Positions 34,789-46,580 of a DNA stretch of 64,000 nt are shown here, one piece after another; the stretch's first letter is position 1; every line of letters begins with the position of its first letter. The translations under genes were made by a program, and so were the position numbers. Source of the stretch: Myripristis murdjan (lineage: Eukaryota; Chordata; Actinopteri; Holocentriformes; Holocentridae); NCBI RefSeq assembly GCF_902150065.1, contig NC_043992.1, forward strand, positions 36,735,230 to 36,799,229, in the 5' to 3' direction. Below the pieces are notes generated by a model that saw only the letters and a list, made by a program, of their open reading frames with translations, had not been told where the DNA came from and searched no databases.

Positions 34789-34935
34789 AGCACAAGTCAG
34801 ACGTGTAGATTTCAAGCAACAACAAACAACATCTCGGGTGTTTGAGTACATACTGTGCAGTATATGTAGCAAACTTACCCAAATATCTCAAACATCAATC
34901 TGTTTACATTCAGTGCCTCTGACTTCAGGAAACGG

Positions 34936-34941
34936 AATAAA
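34936..34941 (+). terminator. thrsp polyadenylation signal
   Basis: AATAAA 147 bp after the thrsp stop, followed by a GT/T-rich stretch (cgtgttttg), as expected of a cleavage site. Confidence 0.75.
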
Positions 34942-35534
34942 CGTGTTTTGCCAAACTTGATCATGTGTACCTTTTGAGTTGCTTCCTGCAATGCACACTA
35001 AAAGCATCACCATGCATTCCTTCTTTCATTTTGTAAATGGTAAGGAAACACAGCTCTCATCTGCATGAGAACAGGGGATGTTTCCGCTCACAGTGATTTT
35101 AATCTGTAACAAAAACGTGGATGTTAAACTAACAAATATGACTTGGCCATCCATGTTTATAGTTGCTAATAATAGACCAAATTCTAGAAGATATTTTCTA
35201 ACACTTGTTAAACTTATCTGGCTAACTTGTTAATCCTGCTTTGTGGAATAAACCCCGGATCAAGGGGATTTAGCTGTTTAACCTTTAAAGTTGCATTAAA
35301 CAAAATTGCCAAGGATGAAAAAGCATCAACTTCAATAGCTGAGTCCAAATGGTTCTCATCTTTGGTCAACACTGACAGATGCTTCCACATTTTTTGTCAG
35401 TTGAATCCTCATGTCAATTTTTATAGCACAGCTTAAAGGGAATAATGAAGCTATGGTCTAAAATATCATCCAGTTTTAAGAGTGATGCAAAAAAAATCAA
35501 TTCAAACAACAGATTTCAATTTAGGTATTTTTTT

Positions 35535-35540
35535 TTTATT
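35535..35540 (-). terminator. ndufc2 polyadenylation signal
   Basis: TTTATT on the plus strand is AATAAA on the minus strand, about 130 bp after the ndufc2 stop. It gives a compact 3' UTR roughly 600 bp from the end of the convergent thrsp. Confidence 0.6.
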
Positions 35541-35668
35541 ATTATCATTATATACATAACTATGCTTCACACAATGTATGACAGCAAACTTTGACAAAAA
35601 GGACCAAACACACAGATGGCAGTCTGCAAAATGTTCTCTCTCTCCTCCGTCTCGCCCGCTGCCAACAC

Positions 35669-38384
35669 TTAGCGCACAGCATGGAAAGGCTCCACAATCT
35701 CTGCAAGGGTCCTCTTCTCTGGTGAGACAAAGAGAAAAGACAATAGTATCCCACTACACACAAAGCTGGTCCATTATTCTACCTTCTGCTCAGTGTCTGG
35801 GCCTGTAGATGTCCCAAAGCACTTCATGCAACACAAAAATCATGGCTCAAACTGCAGAACATCACATCCAATATGCTCAGCTGAATTAATTTGACGATTC
35901 AGGTTTGTGATCCATACATGATGTACGCTGACTGCAGCAGGACAATAAGCCTATCATATTACAACGGTGATAGTTCAGATTATCCCTCACATTAAAAATG
36001 CTTTAAAATGTTCAAATTTTATTATCTATCCTTTCCAGCATCGTGTAGGGATCACACACAGACACAGTCAGTATAGCTGTGTGATCTGACAGACACAACA
36101 AATCAAAAGGCCTGCTGTATCCTAAAAAATGCAGAGAGAGGAGAGGAGAGACCATCCCTTGCCAGACAAATTAAATTATTACTCTAATCGGACCACAACA
36201 GTGATCTACAGCTTTATCTTATGGTACTTTCAAAAAAAGAAAAATCTGTGACAAAACCACAAGGAAAGCAGTGAAGCTCTTTCTCAAGAATCTAACCATA
36301 TTAAACTGTTACTGTATTCCCCATTTAGCTAAGTGTTATATTAAATAAGACAAAACTTTGATCTCCACAATGGGAATGGGGTCACTGCTGTGGCAAACAG
36401 TAACAGGACAGAGCAGAGAAATGACAGAACTAAAAAACTGCTACACAACATATTGAGACAAACAAAAAATGAAGAGAAATGTGAGTGAAAAACATGAAGA
36501 ATCTATCCATCTATCTTACAGGTTGAACAAAATGTGGACGTGCGTACTGCTTTAATCGTTTCAGGGGGAATGGCACATCTTGTGTTGTGCTGTTGGGTGC
36601 TTGTGTCTTTTCTCAATTAAAATAAAGAAAAACTACTTACCCTTCATTGCAAATTCCTCTGGGTGCATTTTTATATATTGATTCATGTCCCGATCCAGTC
36701 TGGCGTAGGTGTAATTTTCATATTTTGTAATGTGGTAGCCAATGAACCAACCAATTGTTGCTAGCAGGACTTGCCGATGAACACCTAGAAAAAGAAATCA
36801 ACTGTAAATGGCAGGTACTATAAATCTATGTTTAAATCATACAGTGTTTAACAATATGACAACAGAAGGATGTCAAGGGTCCAACACCGAAAGCATAATC
36901 ATAACACATCTGCAGCACTGAAGGCTTTCTTTACACTGATGTGGACTTGTATTAAGCACCTTACACTTTGCAGAATTAAAAAAAGGAAACAGGGTTATCT
37001 GCAGATTTGAGAAAAGAGATTTGCAAACTTAACTTAAAATCCGCTGCACAATCATTGTAATGCCCGGCACCCCAGTCTTCTCAGCTCTGAGACTTACATA
37101 CAGTTTGTTTTAACCTCCATAACAATCAGGTTTCTCTTGAGTGGGTATTTGCACCTGTCTGCGTCTCTACAAACTGTGAAACATTTCTTTCCAATAGACA
37201 AATTTTACTTGCTGCTAAAATAAAATACATGTTTTCATGTCATGTAGGCTAACATAAAGTGAAACACACTATATTGACGCAGATATGATGCCTAGCCTAC
37301 ACCTGACCCCATTCTGTGTTAAACCATGGGTAAATACTTGAAAAACAAGACCTCCTATCACTACATGCATTTTATTGAAACTATACTTTTTCAAACGGTA
37401 CATTTAGATAAGTTAATACTTTTTCAAGACTAGAACTCATGAATACCTGTGACTGAGCAGCCCCGCTCTGTTCTCTCTATCATTTTAAATTGAACTTATG
37501 ATTTGAGTTTGATTTAGATGATTTGAATTTGGGTGATTAATAATATAATAATTTAACCCCTTGTAGACTATTGTCGCAAATTCGCCTCAAACCACTTCCA
37601 GTCTTAATGCAGCCGAGGTGGTGTGTGTGTGTGTGTGTATCCCACTGATGCTGTTGATGCATATTTCACACACACCAAGAATTGTATTGGAAGCACTCTA
37701 CCACCACTAATTTAGCATTTGCTTGAAGGCAAAAACACAATTTATTTTTGTAGATAATTGTAAATAAATTCAGGCAGTAAGGGGCTAAAGCATTCCACTT
37801 ACACAGGGCAAAGATCTTTTTTTTTTTTTTTTTACCGTTCACTCCAGTTGTCTAACTTCACCCTGAATATCTAACACATGAACCTTGACAGCCTTTCTGT
37901 GAGTAATCGCTACAGTTATTATATTTTTTATAGTTTTCATTCATTTTTATTTTTATTTCAGTTGACTAAAATGTGTTTTGACATGTGGTTTTAGTTTTAG
38001 TTGACTATAATAACCTTGGGGAAACAGCCCACTGGCTCCCCACACAGCTAAATGATGTTTTCATCTCCTCAACAAGCTCCTGCTCGGCTGAGACGATGCA
38101 GCTGAGGTCTCCACTTTATGGCGACAGTGCCTTGATGACAGAAGCCTGGTGTGCTTTAACATGCACTTAAATATATATATATATACAAAATACACGCCTG
38201 AGACGGGACTGGGCAGCCGATGCTAACAGCTGCTAGCATGCTAACCTGCTTTGAGCGGCGGCCTGCGGTTCATGGCGTTCTGCAGCATCGCCGAGCACCA
38301 GCCGACACCGGACAGCCACACCGAGTTCCTGTTCACGATGCCCGGCGGAGGCAGGGCCTTGCCCTCGTCTGGCACCAGCACCAT
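35669..38384 (-). CDS. ndufc2: NADH dehydrogenase (ubiquinone) 1 subunit C2
   Basis: NDUFC2 (B14.5b) is an accessory membrane subunit of mitochondrial complex I. Three minus-strand exons, 38384-38246, 36784-36641 and 35718-35669, join at phase 1 into 110 residues (human 119). Exon 1 encodes MVLVPDEGKALPPPGIVNR followed by a first hydrophobic segment and NRRPPLKAG. Exon 2 encodes VHRQVLLATIGWFIGYH (second membrane helix), then YTYARLDRDMNQYIKMHPEEF. Exon 3 encodes EKRTLAEIVEPFHAVR and the stop. These match human PDEARSLPPP, LHRQLLY, DREMFGYMKLHPEDFP and FHPIR in order. The start ATG lies in a CpG-rich region. Intron 1 (about 1.46 kb) holds a repeat shared with the region downstream of rab30. 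Transcription is divergent from rab30 and convergent with thrsp. Confidence 0.94.
37013..37274. repeat. Dispersed repeat, copy 1 (ndufc2 intron 1)
   Basis: About 260 bp matching 44541-44805 at over 90 percent by eye, with shared words such as tgcacaatcattgtaatgcc, tgggtatttgcacctgtctg, tctacaaactgtgaaacatt and caaattttacttgctgctaa. No inverted termini or coding motif were recognised; the family is unknown to me. Confidence 0.85.
37800..38240. other. Remainder of ndufc2 intron 1 near exon 1
   Basis: Contains a T-run (37818-37835) and a short (at)n run near 38172. No further structure was recognised. Confidence 0.4.
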
Positions 38385-38575
38385 GGTCCGGTCTTTCTTT
38401 CAGGCCCCGACAAGACCAAATCCTAAATCACTAGACTCCACAGCCACCTTCCTCTCGCTCGGAGGAATCACCTCTCAGAGGAAGTCAAGGGCATAGTGTG
38501 CAACACCGATGAAGCGCCCGGCGGAAACAGAAACCCAGTGTCCTTTGGTTCCGCTCTCATCTTAACGAGCATTTC

Positions 38576-38588
38576 GTCTCCTAGCAAC
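38576..38588. promoter_or_regulatory. RFX X-box-like site upstream of ndufc2
   Basis: GTCTCCTAGCAAC fits the RFX X-box pattern (GTNRCC-type half, 1-3 bp spacer, then GCAAC). It lies about 190 bp upstream of the ndufc2 start codon in a CpG-rich region. It is a motif match only. Confidence 0.4.
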
Positions 38589-38766
38589 CCCAACGGAGGA
38601 GAAGGGAGGGTCGGAGGGGGGAGGTGTTGTTATGGTGTGGAGACAAATTAAGAAAGAACTAATTAAAACAACCAGGACAGGAAAAAAAAAAAGTTTTCCA
38701 GAGGAATTGTGTAGTTATCCACTTGCAATTGGAACTGCCATACTATAAGTATTTAGAAAGATGCAC

Positions 38767-38767
<1 letters not shown>

Positions 38768-38802
<35 letters not shown>

Positions 38803-38900
38803 GGATGTACTTTATTGATCCCAAATTGGTAAATTCGTCTTGTGTTCCAGCAGCAGGTTGTCCAGCCATTGCACGGGAACACTGGTAGACAACACAAAAT
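38768..38900 (-). repeat. LINE 3' end with (GATA)n tail
   Basis: A (GATA)n run at 38768-38801 is followed by tggatgtactttattgatcc. Read on the minus strand this is ggatcaataaagtacatcca running into (ATCT)n. It is the usual 3' terminus of a fish CR1/L2/Rex-type LINE with a microsatellite tail. The upstream part is heavily truncated. Confidence 0.6.
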
Positions 38901-39462
38901 ATACCTCATCATTTGGAGAGAGAAATATAGACGTTTATCTTTTAAAAAATTAAACACAAGTAACAAAACAAATAGAGTGGGTCAATACAAAGGATATAAG
39001 AAAAAAAAGAAAAACCTCTGCACGCCAGCAACAGCATTAACTTAGTAGAAGAGACCCACTAGTAGTACTAGTGGTAATGTAGTAGTACTAAGATGTCAGT
39101 ACTCACTACTTAATAACACTTTTACAGTACAGGGCTACCTCATATTCAAATTTAGATTAGCCTACTATTTTGGAGTTTCCATAATATTATTATTCGCATA
39201 TAGACTTAAAAAATTTACTATGATATGTATAAAAACATTCATTGTATGATTACCCTAATATTAGTTTTTTTTTCGTGAAGGAAAAAATGCACAAAATGTT
39301 TACTTGAGAGACATACAGTCGGTATTTTGGCCGACTGAAAACGATGAAAAAAAAAAAAAAAATCAGTCATGAATATCATTAAAGTTAGATGTTTTGGTTG
39401 GTTGGTTAGATCAACAGTTACCCCTAGGGGTACGTTGAAGTACTGCACGGGGTGTGTGAGGG

Positions 39463-39463
<1 letters not shown>
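38901..39463. other. Intergenic between ndufc2 and rab30
   Basis: AT-rich sequence with A/T runs near 39001 and 39348. No gene or recognised transposon. Confidence 0.4.
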
Positions 39464-39680
<217 letters not shown>

Positions 39681-39899
39681 TAATTTAAAAATATCAGTCA
39701 CGTATAGTTCCCAAAATAATTACGGTACCCTATGCTATTATGATAAGTTAAGTAAACAATGTAAATGTGAGTATGATAAACCACGTTTTACATTCAGTAT
39801 TCCCTCCGTGTGTCCTAAAGGTGTCAAATGTGTGTTTTTCTGGTTTTCTGGCTCACTATGACCGGGAAGCCTGACAAAAATCAAGAAAATGGATTTGTG

Positions 39900-40330
39900 G
39901 TTGAAAGGAAGCAGTGAAGGAGCTGAAAAAAAAGGAGAAGTGAGAGAGAAGACAGGAGCGGAGCCAACAGAAGACCGTCAGTGTGAGGAGCCTCTTTCTC
40001 CTCAGGGGCCGGGAGCTGCGCAGGGTTTGGGGAGCACCGTGTCGGCCCGCGCTGCTCCTGCGAGCCCCGCGCCTCCAGGACCGGTGACGTCATTGGACGT
40101 GCGGTGCGCGAGCTGCTGAGGATAGAGGAGCGTGCCCAGCCCAGCTGCTGCTCTGCCCGTCTGATCAGCTCACCTATGCATACCAAGTAGTTTCCAAATC
40201 GGGGGATCTCCCCGTGTTTTAGGTAAGTGTTCATTCTTTTCCAGCTCGACCCTAAAGCCCGTGGCTGATCTTCTCCCCCTCGCATCTCCTGGCTGAGCCA
40301 AAATGGCTCGGGTCGCACGGTAGCCCGCTA
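39900..40330 (+). promoter_or_regulatory. CpG-rich promoter and probable non-coding exon 1 of rab30
   Basis: A GC/CpG-rich block about 2 kb before the rab30 coding start. It has a consensus splice donor AG/GTAAGT with the exon ending at 40222 and no upstream ATG frame of recognised family. Since the rab30 start codon lies 6 bases into an acceptor-bounded exon, a 5' UTR exon must exist, and this is the best candidate. A 76-codon frame at 39889-40119 has no recognised relative and is treated as spurious. Confidence 0.6.
40085..40096. promoter_or_regulatory. Palindromic CRE overlapping an inverted CCAAT box in rab30 promoter
   Basis: TGACGTCA (40085-40092), a full cAMP-response/bZIP palindrome, runs directly into ATTGG, the inverted CCAAT motif. 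A further ACGTG follows. The position is about 130 bp before the candidate exon 1 donor. Confidence 0.55.
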
Positions 40331-42187
40331 GGTGCTACTGTTAGCTAGCTGCGCCCCTTATTCCACCCAGATTGAAAACGAAACCTCATCTGGGAAGAAA
40401 TGCAGCGTTATCTTTGATTTTAAGTCTGTGACAGGGTAATCGGCACGGCGTTGATAACTGCATTGCAGAACAAGACTGAAGCGGCCAGCTGGAGATGCGA
40501 CACAACGGGAAAGAAAATGCACACATACAAGCGATCCCAGCTGACGTTAGCCAGAAAACAGGAGTCATTTTTTTGGTCTTATTTCTCTCTCTGAGATTTC
40601 ACATTACATTGTTTTTTTCAAGCCAAAATCGACTAGTTGATCATGCGCTTCATAAACTCGTTATTAAATTATCACGTAGGCCCGAATCACAGTCCTGGTT
40701 ACTGTGATTTATTCTGCTGCAGAGAGTATTCAGATTGCCATGTATTATCCAGTCATGTGCACATTGGTTTCAGATCCATTTGAATGTGTGTGTGTGTGAT
40801 GTGGACACTGACAGCTGCAGCAAAGAAAGCCGCTGTAACTTTGCGTTTGATTTTGCAGCACAGTTTCAAACTTATGGCTCCATGTTCCCCCTGTAAGAGA
40901 GAGAGAGAGAGAGAGATGCCCAGCCCCCTGAACCTGGAGCTCCGACAAAAAAAAAAAAATGGGGGAACGCGTTGTGCAAATATTATATAAGATAGAAATG
41001 GTATAACCGCCTGGGGAAATGCATGAGAAAGCACTGAGCACATTCCCTCTGTGTTGACTCTGTTTCTGCCCTTCAGTATTACAATAATAAGTGCAGTGGG
41101 ACTGCTGAAGTCGCCGCTGAGGACTAAATATTATGTTTGTTAGTAACTCATATATTGCACATCATTACCAGCTGTGCAACAAGTGACAGCACAACATTAA
41201 TAGTGAACTGGTCAAACATGGAGGCCTCCAAGGAGTGCTTGGAGTGAGCAGTTTGCAAAATGGACACAAAACAACACAAGAGCCCAAACATGCAGTGTAT
41301 GATCACATACTGAGTGATGAAAAGTAGAAGGCCCGCCTGCTGATAAATAGACTGCACTGGTGATCAGATTAATGGACATTGTCTGCTTGAACATAAATGC
41401 ACTTTAAATGCAATGCAGTTTTGAATAAGAAGAAAAGTAGAGTTGAGGAATAAAAGGTGCTGCATGAGTGATGGTCAAACTGAAATGTCGCGTTTACGTC
41501 GTGGTTCCAAATTTGATTTTGTGTATTGTGTGTTTTAGGTTTGATTTCACCATGTTGAACTTGTCAGGTTGTGTGTTTGTTTGTTTATTTTTTCACATCA
41601 CATATTGCGGAATTATTTTGCAGAAGTAGTTATAAATAATGAATGCTAAACTGTAGATGTTAGCCAGCGTTAGGGTGGTTTCATATGCAGGTTTTTGTGC
41701 CATGATGGTGACGGACAAATACTTAAAACCCTCTACTGCTTCAACAGGCTGATCATTAATCAGAACAGGTGGAAGATAATGGCAGGCATAATGATGACTC
41801 ATAATAACCAGCTCCTTAGTCTCACTTTTGCTAATAAAAAGGGGTTGGTGTTTGTGAAATAGGCCAGAATCTGTTTCACGACCAGATTTAAAAAAAAAAA
41901 AATTCTCACTAGGTATTAAGGAATTATGGATGATACAGATATTTTCACATATTTTATCTCCTGACAGCACTAACTTGGGTCTATATTACAACTGTTGAGT
42001 AGTGTCAGTGGTATCTAACTTTATTTTCAAGTTTGAAATCTTGTCTGCTTCTATTTGAATCTCACTGCAAACATTTCACAGTCTTTCCAGTAGCATCTAT
42101 GTACCCTGGAGACAAATTTATTCAGTGCAGTCGTATGCATTGATTTTGTACTCATGGTTCTATTTCTTTTCTCCCCTTTTTTTCCAG
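40331..42187 (+). other. rab30 first intron
   Basis: Presumed intron between the non-coding first exon and the first coding exon. It holds a (GT)n run near 40786, a (GA)n run near 40899-40915 and a LINE fragment near 41650-41870 listed separately. No other gene was recognised. Confidence 0.45.
41650..41870 (-). mobile_element. LINE reverse-transcriptase fragment (CR1/L2/Rex-like)
   Basis: The minus strand encodes KSETKELVI, then LPPVLINDQPVEAVEGFKYL. This is the conserved KTKELV...VEFKYLGV stretch that follows the RT palm in fish CR1/L2/Rex-type LINEs. Only this short segment is recognisable and the frame is degraded around it. Confidence 0.6.
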
Positions 42188-42193
42188 TTTAGC

Positions 42194-43934
42194 ATGAGCA
42201 TGGAAGATTATGACTACCTGTTCAAAATAGTTCTGATTGGAAATGCTGGAGTGGGAAAGACATGTCTTGTCCGGCGCTTTACTCAGGTGTGTACAGCTCT
42301 GTGCTTATGAGATTTCAGTGACTGAATTATAGCAGTAAACACAAATAATTAGACAGTTTTTCTCTGTTTATTTCTTTAGGGCCTTTTCCCGCCTGGACAA
42401 GGGGCTACTATTGGAGTTGATTTCATGATTAAAACTGTGGAGATCAAAGGGGAAAAGGTCAAGGTATGCAGTCTTTTCATATATATATAAAAAAAGAAAA
42501 ACAAAGTAGCATGCTTCTTCAGTGTTGAAAAAACTGAGTGGACGGACAGTTAATCATATGAAACGTTTGTTTTACAGCTACAAATATGGGACACGGCTGG
42601 ACAAGAGAGGTTTCGCTCCATTACTCAGAGTTATTACCGTAGTGCCAATGCCCTCATCCTTACTTACGACATTACCTGTGAGGACTCCTTCAGGTGCCTT
42701 CCAGAGTGGCTGAGGGAGATTGAGCAGTACGCTAACAACCAAGTGGTGACTATATTAGTCGGTGAGCAAGCACTACTTTCTGCTGTAATAACTGATAGAG
42801 CTGTGTCATCACTGTACTGGTGGTGCACCATATGGAAAATGCAGTGTGAAGTATATTTTTTTATTAGGATATGTCACAGTTTTCTGAGGCCACCTAAATG
42901 AGACCATGAACCAGCCAGCTGATTTTACAAGCAGGTGTTAGACTCTCAAAGCCCATTTCCTCTTTGTTAAAGCTGGGATAAGCAGTTTTTTTGTTGTGTT
43001 TTGTGTCATTGGGCAAAAATTCCATAATAACCTTTCAGAGTATTGTAATTCCAGTGGTCTGAGAGAAAACCAGGCTTCAGCACCTCCTCTTGGCGCTGCA
43101 TTCAGGCTTTGGAAATTCTAGCTTGTGATGGGAGACTTTAGCCAATCACGAGTCATTTCAGATAGAGGGCGTTCCTATTGGCTCTTCTAGAAATGCAGAT
43201 TTGCATGTACACATTCAATTGGTGTCCGCCCAGCCTAGTTTACCTCCCTTCTTGCTTTGACTTTTCTTGACATATGCACATACTTGTCTAGTGGGAGCGG
43301 CTCAGGATATTTTCAAATTCTTTTTTTTATTGTTTTTTTGTTTTCCTTTTCTAGAAAACTGCGTACCCCAGCTTTGAAGTACATTTTAAATCTAATTTCT
43401 GTGTGTTTTATGGTCACATGAATACAGGAAGAAAAAAATCAGCAAAAAACATTTTGTTTCTTCAAATTTAGTCCCCCACCACCACCACCAACACACACAC
43501 ACACCCTCCACACTCACCCACACACACACACACATTCCTTGCTTACATCTATCCCACAGATACATGCGCGCACACACCCCTTCCATCTGTCCCATCTACA
43601 CACGCCCACTCGCCTCTGTCAAGACAATGTGTACTGTCATGCGAGGAACCAAAGTGTTATTTGCTCTGTTGTTTTGCCCACAGGAAATAAAATCGATCTG
43701 GCGGAGAAGAGGGAGGTTCTCAGACAGAGGGCTGAGGACTTTGCCGAGGCTCAGAGCATGCTGTATCTGGAGACCTCGGCCAAAGAGTCCGACAACGTGG
43801 AGAAACTCTTCCTTGACCTGGCCTGCGAGCTCATTCGCGAGGCCAAGCAGAACACGCTGGACAACAATGACACTGCCCCGATGCCCGGTGAGGGTAAAAC
43901 CATCAGTTACTTGAGCTGCTGCAGCCTCAATTAG
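42194..43934 (+). CDS. rab30: Ras-related GTPase Rab30
   Basis: Rab30 is a Golgi-associated small GTPase. Four coding exons, 42194-42286, 42380-42463, 42578-42761 and 43684-43934, give 203 residues, the same length as human Rab30. Nucleotide-binding motifs are complete: G1 GNAGVGKT (16-23), switch I ATIGVDF with Thr41, G3 WDTAGQE (63-69), G4 NKID (122-125) and G5 ETSAK (150-154). The tail ends in CCSLN, so two cysteines (199-200) are available for geranylgeranylation, as in Rab30's [21 protein letters not shown] is Rab30-typical. [11 protein letters not shown] follows an acceptor 6 bases upstream, which implies a non-coding first exon, probably ending at 40222. The last intron contains a TTAA-flanked MITE. 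It is upstream of prcp in the same orientation, as in human. Confidence 0.98.
42971..43373. mobile_element. TIR MITE in rab30 last intron, TTAA-type target
   Basis: The left end agctgggataagcagtttt and the inverted right end agctggggtacgcagttttc are about 85 percent alike over 20 bp. The left flank is TTAA and the right flank TTGA, consistent with a decayed TTAA duplication (piggyBac or Kolobok type). The 403 bp include GGCGC and ccaatcacgag words but no transposase frame. Confidence 0.6.
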
Positions 43935-46580
43935 AGAGAGCTCAGCATTATGGCCATGGTAACTAAGTAGCCATTGACTGTGGAGGGCAGATGGCAGAGC
44001 CCCAATGCCTCCGTCCTCCTGAACTGGCATAAGGCCTCTTCTTAGTCCCATCACTTTTAGTCCCATGCCTTTTTAACCTTCAGCTGTACAACAAGGGAGT
44101 TAGTCAACCTTTGTTTGGCCTTTCAGGAACAAGTATGTTAAGAGGAAACTGTTTAAGATGCTGCCATTATGGAGAAGAATATTGTCCTCAGTGCAACAGG
44201 ATGCCAAGTACATCTGGCTATTTTTTTCTTGCCCGATGAACCCAGGAACTCTAATATGTTGTAAGAAGCTCAATGAATTTGTAGGGCTCTGTTTTGTTCT
44301 GTTCATAGCGAAATGGCAGCATCTCCTCGTCGTTTGCTTTGTAGGATTCATTTCCATGAAATTTCAACATTCACCAGCAGTGTTATGTGAGTTTAAAGCT
44401 CTACCAGCTATTTTGTTACAGACTCAACATAGCTAACAACATGTTACATCAATATCAATATCAGCGAACGGTATCAGCTAATGGTAATCATATGTTTACA
44501 TAAGGTATGTTTTAGTGATTACCAAGTCTGATGAAGTTGCAAAAAGGATTTGCGAACTTAACCCAAAATCCATTGCACAATCATTGTAATGCCCACCCCA
44601 GTCTTCTCTGCTCTGAGACTTACATACAGTTTTAACATACTGTTTTAACCTCCATAACAATCAGATTTTTCTTGAGTGGGTATTTGCACCTGTCTGCGTC
44701 TCTACAAACTGTGAAACATTTCTTTCCAATAGACAAATTTTACTTGCTGCTAAAATACATGTTTTCATGTCATATAGGCTAACATAAAGTGAAACACACA
44801 TAAAAGTACTACATTGAAACAGTATTCTGTGACATTAACAACTTAAGCCTTTTTTTGAGGATACTTTTAGTACTTGTGATAAGTCGGTTGAAACAGTATG
44901 AAAAGGCCTGTTGAACTGTCGGCTTGTTAGTACAGATAACACACAGTTCAATGAAGTGACATCTTTATTCAGCTGTCATCTGTTCATTTTACCCATAGAT
45001 GTGTATACTCCGGCCTTTTGTTGTTGCTGCCTAGCCATGAAATTACCACTTTTTATTTGTTTGAAGGGGTATGTTCCAAGTAATTTTGTATACGACTTGT
45101 ATTTGTATTTCATATGCTTTTATGTGAAATTTCCCGATTGTCCAGCATGTTCTGCCATAATTTCTAGTGTCTAACTTTATCTTCTATATACTTGCCATAA
45201 TTGTAATGTACTGTATTGCACAATGCCATATACTGCACACTTATTTTTTTAGTGTTATATTTTGCCTTTTGTTGTACAGACTTGTAGGTGGATCTCAGCA
45301 CTTTGCTTTTACACTATTTTTTTTGTCCTTTTTTTTTTTTTTTTGCAATAATCCCTTTGTAAAGCTGGCCAGCGTATTTTGTTTCGCCTTTTACCTTAGA
45401 TTTAACAGTAATGACTGATTAATTCCTTGCATCTTCTTTTCAACACATCAGAAATACAAAGAAAAAAGACTATGGGGATATTGTATTTCTTTTCCTTTAT
45501 GTGTACAAAATAATCTCTAAAGCTACTCTGTATAACATTAAATAATTACACTAAATATCGCATGACCTTTGTCATATGTTATTATTGCTTATCTCTGATC
45601 CATGTAATGTAAATGATAAAATTAGTCATAGAGTTTGAAGGCTATTGCTGATCATGGACTAACTTCGACTACTAGTGTTTTTGGTGTGACAGGATTTCAG
45701 CTGAGATTTTTTCTTTTTTTATGCTGTGTTCAGGTCGGCTCAGGGCTTCTTAAAACTGAGCTCTGACTTAGGAAAAAAACAAAAAAACAAAACATGGGCC
45801 ATGTAACTTCATCCGAGTCAAGCTGGAAATTTGATCAAAACATTTCACAGCTGCAATTTCTGATTTCAGTCCAAGTGGAAAATCTCCTTTTGCTGTTTAT
45901 TGTCAGGACTGAATACATTTCAAACTGTTTATTTCATACACTTATGGCGTCCCTCCTTCAGATCACGTGAGCACAGTGATGTTGCATGTTTTAAATTCCA
46001 AGTTGAACTAAATGCAGCATTCACTGGAAATTCCTTATAAGCAGAAACTCTAACTTAGTATTTCTGAACGGGGGTGCTGGAAGCAGTATTTTGCATAGGG
46101 GACGCTGAGGTATATTTGGGCGTTTGTGTGTGTCTGTTTTAATGCCAGTTTAGTCCTACATTCTCAATGGACATATTCACAGTTTTGTCAACACACTTGC
46201 TCTTATCACTGTCATCTCAAGGTTTTTTTCGCCCGAGGTTTTTCCTGCTAAATTTAAACTTTTCTTCTGACTCGCTCACTCCCAGCTTGTCACTGTGCTC
46301 TATGGAGCGACGTGCATCGTTTTTAATTTTTTTTTTTTTTTTTTATTATTATATTTTGTAAAGCGCGTCAGAGTAGGAAAACACAGTTGGAAAACACAGT
46401 TTAACACACAGAAAGAGGAGAAAACTCGGCCGAAGTCCGTCTGTCTCTCTCTTTGTCCCTACAACAAAGCCTCTATAGGTCAGTGGTGTGTACAGTCGGC
46501 TCTCCTTGCTCTTTGTGTGGTGTTTTATGTGTGATCAGAGCCTATTCAAAACTGGAACTCGGATTACCCTCTGATTAGCC
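43935..46580 (+). other. rab30 3' UTR and intergenic flank
   Basis: The start is presumably rab30 3' UTR; its end was not located with confidence. A dispersed repeat copy occupies 44541-44805. T-runs occur at 45328-45345 and 46328-46344. Several AT-rich open frames have no recognisable homology. Confidence 0.4.
44541..44805. repeat. Dispersed repeat, copy 2 (downstream of rab30)
   Basis: Matches 37013-37274 in ndufc2 intron 1 in the same orientation, with a short insertion (tttaacatac region) and a few substitutions. Orientation and similarity suggest a fairly recent dispersed element or a local duplicative event. Confidence 0.85.

Noticed and set aside
39889-40119. 76-codon frame in the rab30 promoter block
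   Set aside because: No homology recognised; overlaps the CpG-rich promoter and probable non-coding exon 1.
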